Assembly (NCBI RefSeq): GCF_000143415.4
Contig: NW_003314274.1
Location: 1,154,040-1,218,039, forward strand
DNA: 64,000 nucleotides
Reading direction: 5' to 3'
Origin: Selaginella moellendorffii
Taxonomy: Eukaryota > Streptophyta > Lycopodiopsida > Selaginellales > Selaginellaceae
Under the pieces are notes generated by a model. It was not told where the DNA came from. It did not search any database and saw nothing but the letters and a program-made list of their open reading frames with translations. This document shows positions 1-8,100 of this stretch, one piece after another. Positions within the stretch are counted from its first letter, which is position 1; every line of letters begins with the position of its first letter. A program made the translations under genes and the position numbers.

Positions 1-614
1 GTCTAATCCCGGCCACTATACTTTCCTGGTCTTTGAGTCCATCCGGGTGCATCGGCCGTGGGGAACCCTGAGGAATCATAGGTTCCCCAGTTATGGGATC
101 TCTCTTGAAGAGTTCAATGCCGTCCACTGGCAGCCACACTGTGTCCCATTCTCTCATCTTGTACCTCATCACTGGAGCACCGTCACGCATGCTGAAATGA
201 AACTGAAGAGGCTTGGAGTGGCCAATCAACGTTTCGGATCCGTCCCTGATGTAGCCTCTTACAAACCCCTTAAAGTCTGGAACCTCTGTCACAAGTGCAG
301 CTTCAACAGTGCCTTTGATGCAATTTTGGAATTCATCGTAGAGTTGTGGGAGGGTGAGGACATTGGATCGCCGGAGGGACTCTGCCAAGTGACTGAACAT
401 GGCATCGACGTCTTCATGAGTGTGCCCAACCATGAGAAAGCCAAGTGTAACCGTTTCAAATATGCCTTTGGCAACAAGCATCGCCAAGTACGCGAAGACG
501 TATATGTTTTTGTTCTCACTGCCAGCATTGTCTGTTTGGAGCAGAAGATGGGGTGGAAGGCCACATCGGCCGCAAGAACTTCCTTGAGATTCTGCTTCGT
601 TTGGATGAGGCTGT

Positions 615-1072
615 GGGCATGGTGCCCAGAACTATGGGAACTTCTTTGTACCTCTATGGGGTGGCGGGGGTGCAAACATGATAATTGCGTCCCTAGCAAA
701 ACACTTAAGGTCTCTGCAAAGTGCGCAGACTGAGCTGAACGGCCAACCCTTGCATAAGGCCACATCGGCCGGGCGACCAGCCTCGTCGGAATGGCATGAG
801 GCCTCACGTGATAACCCTACAATCTGACGGCCAACATATTCACTGGGATGGCATGGGGCCCCACGCGATACTACAAGCCTTTGCTCCTCCTCCAGCTGAA
901 CCCTGTATGGGGTTCGATCGACAAGGGCCTTATGCAAGGGTTGGCCGTTTAGCTCAGTCTGCGCACTTTGCAGAGACCTTAAGTGTTTTGCTAGGGACGC
1001 AATTATCATGTTTGCACCCCCGCCACCCCATAGAGGTACAAAGAAGTTCCCATAGTTCTGGGCACCATGCCC
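615..1072. repeat. 147-bp inverted duplication inside the DUF7869 gene
   Basis: Bases 615-761 and 926-1072 are reverse complements along their whole length, with one difference seen (CTGAAC against CTAAAC). The 164-bp loop carries two 22-bp palindromes. The right arm holds coding sequence in the gene's direction (frame with HGAQNYGNFF), and the left arm is its inverted copy. A short direct repeat, AAGGCCACATCGGCC, occurs at about 559-573 and 756-770, at the outer and inner edges of the left arm. Confidence 0.9.
791..869. repeat. Two 22-bp GGCC palindromes (791-812 and 848-869)
   Basis: Both copies start ATGGCATG, have GGCC at the centre and end in CACG-GAT, so the right half is slightly degraded relative to the family ending CATGCCAT. 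They lie in the loop of the 147-bp hairpin, 35 bp apart. Confidence 0.85.
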
Positions 1073-2694
1073 CATGAGCGATTATGCCAAACAGAGACAC
1101 AGGCAGCTGCATGGATGAAGAGATTGCCTTGGGGGCAGGATTGAGTCGAGGTAAGCACGTCTTTTTCTGGTCCATTTTGTCGTGGATGATGCAGAGGTAA
1201 GAGTCAGGTCTCTCCATGGAGAGAATCCTGTTATGATAATATGCAGTCCTGCAGCTTCTCTGCTCGATGTTGTGGTCGAGCCGCCTTCTAACCAACGTCT
1301 CTCGCTCTTGAGCGCTGCAAGAATTCTTCGACAAAGCCATTTTGATAGCAGTGCACTCGTCACACTTTGAAAAGCTGGAGTACTTTCCTATACTCACATC
1401 CCTGAACCTGTTGCTCCACAATCTACTAAATCTAGATTGGCTCAGCTTCCTATAGCCATTACTCTGGAGTTCCCGATTCACATCTTCCAATATGGCCCCT
1501 TTGGTATACATGGAAGGGAGAACTCGTTGGGTGTCTCGTGTTCCATCTTCCAAGATGCGGGTTTTATGTGGTTGCTGCTCGCTACATGTCTTGGCAAACC
1601 TCTTGAAGATTGCCTCTCCATATACAACATGACCCCTGGTTTTGTGCGTACCGTCGTTCCCATGGACTGCCTATTGAACCCTTTGTTCCTCGAACTCAGT
1701 TTTGATTCTGTAGAATGTGGTTCGAGGGACTCCATAAATGATTCTCCATGCCTTCATGCAGACCAAACCCCTCTGGAAGACCATGCCCCCCACCTGATGT
1801 TCTAAAGCATCAACAGATGACCGTAATGCTTCATACACAAAATTGTGAGCTGCCTTCCAGGACAATGTCTTGTATTTTGCTCTCTCCTCTTCAATAGCAT
1901 CCCAATCAGCATGTTGACAGCACCTCCTCTTGCAACAAGCAACTGTCGAGACCATTCGAACCTCTATCGCCATTTTCTGCCTTTTCAGTTCGTTGCTCAG
2001 ATCCCTTTGGCTGCGCTGTAGGAAGGTGTACTTTCTTTTCCCATGAAGAGATGTTCTGTCATCAGTTGTAGTGGTGTTTGATTGTGAATCCTTCACATTC
2101 TCAAACACTAAATGCCTCAATTTCCACCGCACAATGCTTCCAATAGTCAGACTGTTTTCTTCTGTGTCAACAACCTCTAAAATCGCAACTCCAATATCAT
2201 CCCAGCCCAATTCTTGATTAGCAACCGCATCTCTTGGATCGACAACTGTGGCTAAGCCCTCAGCTACCACCTCCCCCTCGGGGTTGTTTAGAAACACCTT
2301 TGCCTGAATCCATGTAGCACGGTTCTTAAGATCCACGGAGGGAACATGCGTCGCACTTGCGCTGTCCCCAACATCTACTTTCTTCTGAAGATTTTTCAAG
2401 GCAACAACAACATTTACCCCGACGACCATCTCTCCTCGTTCAATAGCGACCACATTCCCATCGAAGACAGTCTCTACTGATACAGCAGCATTGCCTTCCC
2501 CAAGCCTTTGACAGTGTATAACAAAGTTCCGATCCATAGACACAAAGGTCCCTTTTGCAACTATCTTCCCACCATTCAAAATGTAAACCTTTTCCCCAAC
2601 CCTGAAGGCCATTCTGAAAGTGTAGAAAAGAAGTTAAGACCATACAAAAAATGATTGGAGAATGGCCTAAATCATAACATACCAAACAACCTCA

Positions 2695-2884
2695 ATAGCA
2701 TGAGGCCACATGCCATTATTCAAACATGCTATTGACACCCACGTGAAATTTCGCATTCACAAAATTGGCATGAGGCCTCATGCCATTAGTGGTACCACTA
2801 ATGGCATGACAAGTAAAAACATACATGACAATACGCTAGCCATGAAATTGCAAGGGCCCAAGATGGCATGTGGCCTCATGCCAT
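2695..2884. repeat. Cluster of three 22-bp palindromes plus a 32-bp perfect palindrome
   Basis: Copies lie at 2695-2716, 2765-2786 and 2863-2884. The last is a near-perfect ATGGCATGTGG / CCTCATGCCAT dyad. The second overlaps a perfect 32-bp palindrome at 2778-2809 centred on GGTACC. Its arms are the palindrome's own CATGCCATTAGT end and a mirror copy. The cluster begins about 80 bp upstream of the DUF7869 start codon. Confidence 0.9.
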
Positions 2885-2978
2885 TTCTAAATGTGGTCCT
2901 AAACCATTCCATGGTGAACATACCAGGAAGCACAAGTGCCGAATATCAAGAGGAAGCGGTAGCCACACCAAAGACAGT

Positions 2979-3060
2979 GCCGCTCGCAACACCGCAACTA
3001 CTCGTAGCGCCGCTCGCAACACCGCAACTGCTCGTAGCGCCGCTCGCACAAACTGCCACT
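2979..3060. repeat. 30-bp tandem repeat, GCCGCTCGCAAC type
   Basis: Two units, 2979-3008 and 3009-3038, differ by one base. They are followed by shorter degenerate units (GCCGCTCGCA...) to about 3150. The reading frames across it are simple-sequence artefacts. Confidence 0.8.
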
Positions 3061-3232
3061 CGCATAAACTGCCGCTCGCAATGGCGCTCGCAATGCCGCA
3101 ACCGCTTGTAGACGCATAAACCACAGCTCACAACGCCGCTTACACAAGCAGCGCTCACTGCGCTCAGCGGAACCAAGAACACGGCGCACAAAAATGATAG
3201 ACCTAGGAATGAGTTCGAGAATTCAAAAATAA

Positions 3233-3565
3233 CACACGCTTGAACGTCACATCAAATCCTCTGACAAACCAGATCTTATGATTCCTCTGACAAATTTCAA
3301 ACTGAGTAGCTTCTAGACTTTGCTGTCGGAGGTTGAACTTTGTCACATCATGTCCTTGCCTCGATCCAGCTGTGCCATGTCAGTGATTCGAACTTTGCCA
3401 TGCCATGTCAGCGATCCGCGCCAAGATTATTCGCCGTGTAAAGGAATAATTATGCTGTGTGTGTACGTCCATTTATGGCAATATAAGGCCACACGCCATT
3501 CAAAGAATAATGCTAGTCGAGCATTTTTTGGTGCATTTTTGGGTTCCAAATTGCATGAGCCCACA
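3233..3565 (+). repeat. Dispersed repeat fragments shared with 4455-4540
   Basis: The stretch GCTTGAACGTCACATCAAAT at 3238 recurs at 4510. The stretch around 3525-3563 (GAGCATTTTTTGGTGCATTT, then TTGCATGAGCCCACA) recurs at 4459-4508. The two blocks are adjacent and in one order at 4455-4540 but split and reordered here, so this is a rearranged copy of an unidentified repeat. A half palindrome lies at 3488-3499. Confidence 0.7.
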
Positions 3566-3907
3566 CGCTATAAAGTTTACCTGTACCAAAAATAGAAACA
3601 ACTTTATTTACTTGGGAATTTAAGTGGTTGAGGCATTTTTAAACTTACAAACACATGCCCTACTTACATTCATTTGGTTGCTTAAAATTCAAAAATATTA
3701 TAAACCTTTCTTTTTGCATTTTCAATGTTTTCAATTATGGTTTTTGATTTTTGCAGGACCAGCCTAGTAATCTATTTGCATCCCGTCATGTTTATAGCTA
3801 GCTTTCGTTTGTCCCCTTCGCTGGCCTGAGATACATCTGCTCGGAATCTGCCTCTTACAGCATTTGCCCAGAAAGGGCATCTTTCTTCACGCAGCATTTG
3901 CCACATG

Positions 3908-3939
3908 TTTAGGGTTAGGGTTTAGGGTTTAGGGTTTAG
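3908..3939 (+). repeat. Interstitial plant telomeric repeat (TTTAGGG)n
   Basis: Four TTTAGGG units, one shortened to TTAGGG, run head to tail between unrelated sequences. Plant telomeres carry this heptamer. A tract this short inside a chromosome usually marks a repaired break or a retained piece of telomere. Confidence 0.9.
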
Positions 3940-4412
3940 CAATTCAGTAGCTTGATAAACAAGCAAATACAGAACTTGATGCAAAATCCTTTGATATGTC
4001 ACAATGCCACTAGGACCATAAACACATTTCAATAGAGAGGGTCCTTTCATTTCATAACTCCTTACGTAGATCTTGGTGAAACTAGAGTTAGTGAAGTTGG
4101 TTTCTTGTGATCCCGCATCTGATTGTGATGTCCCTTTGCAGTGTCGATGGAAAGGTCAATGCACACCAAACTGTAGAATCTTGGAGCAAAATAACGGTCG
4201 GATCTATGGCAAATGCCCCTGAAACATTGTAAGGCTCGTGTGGTCTCATGTGGTGTCCGATTGAGATGTTTCTTTGTAGGGTCATCAAGAAGGACATTGT
4301 ATACCATTCTATAAAATCTAGTTGCGATCTAACGGTTGGATCTCCAGGAAACTCAAAACAATCTCGCGCGTGTCAGAATATTCTAGGAATATACTCCTAT
4401 GTGCTCCTGAAA

Positions 4413-4434
4413 ATGGCATGCGGCCCCACGCCAT
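4413..4434. repeat. 22-bp GGCC palindrome, spacer copy
   Basis: ATGGCATGCGG followed by CCCCACGCCAT, immediately upstream of the repeat block at 4455. Confidence 0.85.
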
Positions 4435-4454
4435 TCAAGAGATAACGCCAGATG

Positions 4455-4790
4455 ACGCCGAGCATTTTTTGGTGCATTTTTTGGGATCAAAATTGCATGA
4501 GCCCACATGCTTGAACGTCACATCAAATCCTCTGACAATTTATTTAGTTGAACATCTGGCATTTTTGGAAATACAAGATGCTTTGGAATATCCAATCATG
4601 CATGGTATAAATATAGCGAGGGTATTAAATGATATCCCAATCATGATCTTTCTTTTGGATTTCGCGTGCATGCAGTCCGAGGAATGATGACGTTGCGGAT
4701 TTCTTTTGGATTTCACGCATGCGCACGCCGATCCAGAAATTAATGGTGGCGCCCAAGTCCGAGAAATGATGACGTGGCGGGATTACCAAC
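4455..4790 (+). repeat. Repeat block with internal direct duplication
   Basis: Bases 4455-4540 match the pieces at 3233-3565. From about 4648 a second duplication follows. CTTTTGGATTTCGCGTGCATGC with a GAATGATGACGTTGCGG tail is repeated at 4700-4775 as CTTTTGGATTTCACGCATGC and GAAATGATGACGTGGCGG. No gene was recognised from 2613 to 5181 beyond these repeats. Confidence 0.6.
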
Positions 4791-4836
4791 CGTCGTGACA
4801 TTTCGCGCGTGTGAGGTTAGGTTTTGCATTTTGCTT

Positions 4837-4985
4837 CGTACTCGCGCTCGCACACTCGCGCTCGCATCGCGCTCCCACTCGTGCTCCCACTTCTCTACAG
4901 GTTTCTCGTGTGCATCGGCGTCCACTCGCGCTTGCATCACACTCGCGCTCGCATCGCGCTCGTGTTCATCGGCGTCCACTTCAAG
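4837..4985. repeat. Low-complexity CTCGCGCTCGCA array
   Basis: Imperfect short repeats of ACTCGCGCTCGCA and GTGTTCATCGGCGTCCACT. The second of these occurs twice (about 4910 and 4965). The tract lies about 200 bp before the first predicted exon of the next gene and may be its 5' untranslated or promoter region, which is inference. Confidence 0.6.
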
Positions 4986-5181
4986 ACACACCCAGTTTGT
5001 AACTTCGCCGCCAACTCCGCCGCCCACTCCGCCACCCACACGCAGCCCACTTGGCGTCCCGGGAGATTTCAGCACCACTCTCCAACTGTAAGTGGCAGAG
5101 TAGCCTTGCTGCTACGATCCGCTGCACACACAGTGCACATTTGCCAGCGAGTCCGGTTGTCACGCCTCCATTCGGCTTCAA

Positions 5182-8100
5182 ATGGTAAGTTTTTTAGGCC
5201 AAGTAGAAAATGGCATGAGGCCACATGCCATTCAGTAGCAACATTGGCATGCACCGATTGGGCTCTCGAGTGCAGTCCGGTTACAGATGGCATGTAGCCT
5301 CACGCCATCTTAGGATGCAGCCTCAAGACATCTGATGCAGTGGTGAATGGCGTGTGGCCTCATGTTATTTCCAGCTACTAGCTTTTCATCTGTCAGCTCT
5401 AATTGTTGTGCATTTCTGAACAGGCGAGGAATTGCGTTCTTCTTCCAGCCACTGTCAATGTGGATGCAGAGAAGGGGGAGGAGCTCACCAGTTGGACTTT
5501 CGGGATGGAAGGCGAGGATCTGAGGCTGTACAACACAGATGGTGGGAGAAAAGAATGCATGGGGATCCTCATCCAAGTGACAGACACTCCATGCAGTTCC
5601 ATGCAAGAATATGGACTGGCACTTGTGGTAGAGACAGCGTCTGCCTTCAAGATCCACCTTGCACATCCTAGCGGCTTCCCGGAGGGGGGCAGCGGCTATG
5701 AGGAATTCCTAGAGGGAGCTAGGGAGAGGTTTTCCAGGAGGCCCACAATTTCAAAGACGCTGCGGGTCTATGAAGATCACATGGAATCCACGGACCTCAC
5801 CTACGGCGATGTTCAAAAACTATATTCCAACATTGAGCCGTTGAGAGTGACTCCAGTTCGCAAAGCAAAGGGGAAGGGGGTCGATCTGGAAACTACCTCG
5901 AAGCAGAAAAGGGTGATCAAGCTCAAGCCGACGTCCGACTCTCCTGCTCCAAAAAAGAAGCTACTCAGTGATGCCATTGCCTCGGGTTCGAACACTACAC
6001 CCACCAAAAAGAAGAGCCGCAAAGAGCAGAAAGAGCAAGAAGAGGCAGCAAAAATCGTCGCAGATAATAGTACTTGTTACTATTCCAACAAAGTATATAC
6101 AATCGACGTGAGCCGTATCGACATCCAAAGCAAATACAACCACAGGCTAGTATCTGATGAGTGGGTGGAGAAATTGAAGCAGAAGATGCTGGCAAGTCCA
6201 GTAACACCCGACATCGCAGACGTGATCCCCTACTACCAAAAAATGAAGGGCGAGATGAGGTTTCCAGACTTGATCAATAGGAAGGTGTTGGACGATCAGA
6301 ACATCCGGTTCTATGCCGTCTCCGGGCAGCATTCTAGCTTGGCGATGCAAGAGATAGTTGTGGATATTATGGTGGGCGAGGAGGTGAAGAAAGTCTTCAG
6401 GACAAGAGTTGTCCGCCTGATAAAAGGCAACTCGCCCCTCCGATCTATCATATACATCTCCCACGCGCAGAATGTCAAGCAAGAAACGTGCTACAAATCG
6501 GGTCTGCACGAGACATTGGCACGAACACGGAAGCTCTGGGTTCAACTGAAGAAGCCACAAAAACCAGGACAAGGACGTGCACTAGCAACTAGCGCCTGGC
6601 AGGTAAGCCTCGTTGTATGTGGCATAGCATGTGGCCTCACGCCATTTCCATTGCAGGAATTCTCGAGTCTTCTCTCGAAAACACTGGGGGTCAATGACAC
6701 ACTCAGCATCCATAACATTCTACTCGCGACAAAAGTTGTTTTTGACAAATGGGTAGATGTCCTGAGGAGGTACCATGACGGGGAGTTGCCAAACTCAATG
6801 GGTGTGGAGGACGGCCGGAAGCCCAATGATTTGAAGCTCAACGCATTGCGTTTCTCGCGGTCTCTAGACGACGACGACCTTCTGACAGTGGCTAATGCTC
6901 TTCTACGTGGTGAGGTAGTCTTCAACAAGACCAAAATGACTCCCGGCCATATTGTGACATACGAGGACTTGTGCACGACTCTGAGAGCTCGTGCGCTATT
7001 GAAGGATTGGATCTTCGAGCAAGTGGCCGTGGAGAGGGTGAGCATCGACACCACGCAAGAGATGATGGAAGCGCTGGAGTTGTCAAATGAAGACATCGAC
7101 GAGTACGTGAAGGGGGCCCCCAAGTTCATCGATCTGCTGCGGGATGCCACGAAAAGTAAAGCTGAGAAGTTGGATCAGTATCCAAATTTCATTAAGATTG
7201 ATGTCGACCGCCGGCTTCAGAAACAGCTCGACCCCGCAGCAGAGGCCTATCGAGAACCTTACCGGGTATACTTGAATTCGGATGAGGATCAAAGGTGGAG
7301 GAGCATCGTTTCCCGCGGAGATGAGCAGGTCAAGAACATCTTTTGTGTGATGGACTTCACAAACGAGGAGATCACTCATGCAGATGAAGTCAGCTCCATC
7401 ATTGACTTAATGGTGGGACTTGCGGAGGTGAAATCTTCAGTCCACTATATGATCTACGACTCCGAATCCTATCACAAGTTCTGGAAGGCCTTGAACGAGG
7501 TGAAGGTTCGGTTGAAAGGCAAGGAGATGCGGGAGATCCATGGGATAATGGCTAAGAAGAAGATACCGACGAATGTCCGCATCTTCACACTCGCCCTTGT
7601 TATTGGTCCTGCAGCAGAGTGGGACTGGAGTGACTTCCCAGCTTCGTTCGACAAGGCCAATCGAATTGATCTGAGGGAGGTCAATTTACCCGTGCCTGAG
7701 GAACTGAAGACGGCTATGGAGCTTTCGAATCCAAAGAAAGCTCCAGGTGCAGCATGGGAAATGCTCAGCTGGATCTTCAACGCAATAGCGGGTGGGTCAC
7801 CTGCTTCCGACTCCAAGGGCAAATGCGTTGTCGAGTACAACTGCGGCGGACTATTCTTTCGAGCCGCACTACTCAAGGGTGTCCCGTGTGTTGCGGTGAC
7901 AAACTCCATTGAAGAGGTGACTTCAATGGAGCATATAATTACAGTTGCCAAAGAAAAACAGTATCTTCTCTGCGAACCTGGTGAGTACGCACTTTAAGTT
8001 TAAATGTTATCTCACAAGCTCTGTATGCAGGAGCGTGGCCACCCCCAGATGCTGAAACGGCGTTAACAGCTACTGTTGAAGATACCCATGTTGGGCCGAG

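Larger units (their letters stand above)
1..2612 (-). pseudogene. DUF7869-type transposon-like gene, disrupted and running off the window edge
   Basis: Read on the minus strand from an ATG at 2612. The N-terminal part is a beta-rich repeat-like region. It is followed near 1890-1930 by a Cys-rich stretch with an I-EE-RAKY segment and then by VC-KAW--IYGV. After a single in-frame TAG at 1671-1673 the same frame continues to about 1080 (HGNDGTHKTRGHVVYGEA, CDEC-x-AIK, DKMDQKKT, LFGIIAHG). The frame is then broken, and family motifs reappear at about 390-560 as LQTDNAGSENKN and FLMVGHTHEDVDAMFS. The DN-ENKN and GHTHED-D-FS motifs are hallmarks of DUF7869 proteins, a widespread eukaryotic family often linked to mobile elements. 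The acidic residues could be DDE-like, which is inference. The C-terminus continues beyond base 1. One stop codon, frameshifts and a hairpin insertion indicate a dead or heavily interrupted copy, although some breaks could be introns. Confidence 0.7.

Noticed and set aside
2876-3191. Ala/Arg-rich frames at 2.9-3.2 kb
   Set aside because: Generated by the 30-bp tandem repeat in several frames at once.
4740-5091. Short frames over the CTCGCG array
   Set aside because: All three plus frames and the minus strand are open, as expected for a simple repeat.
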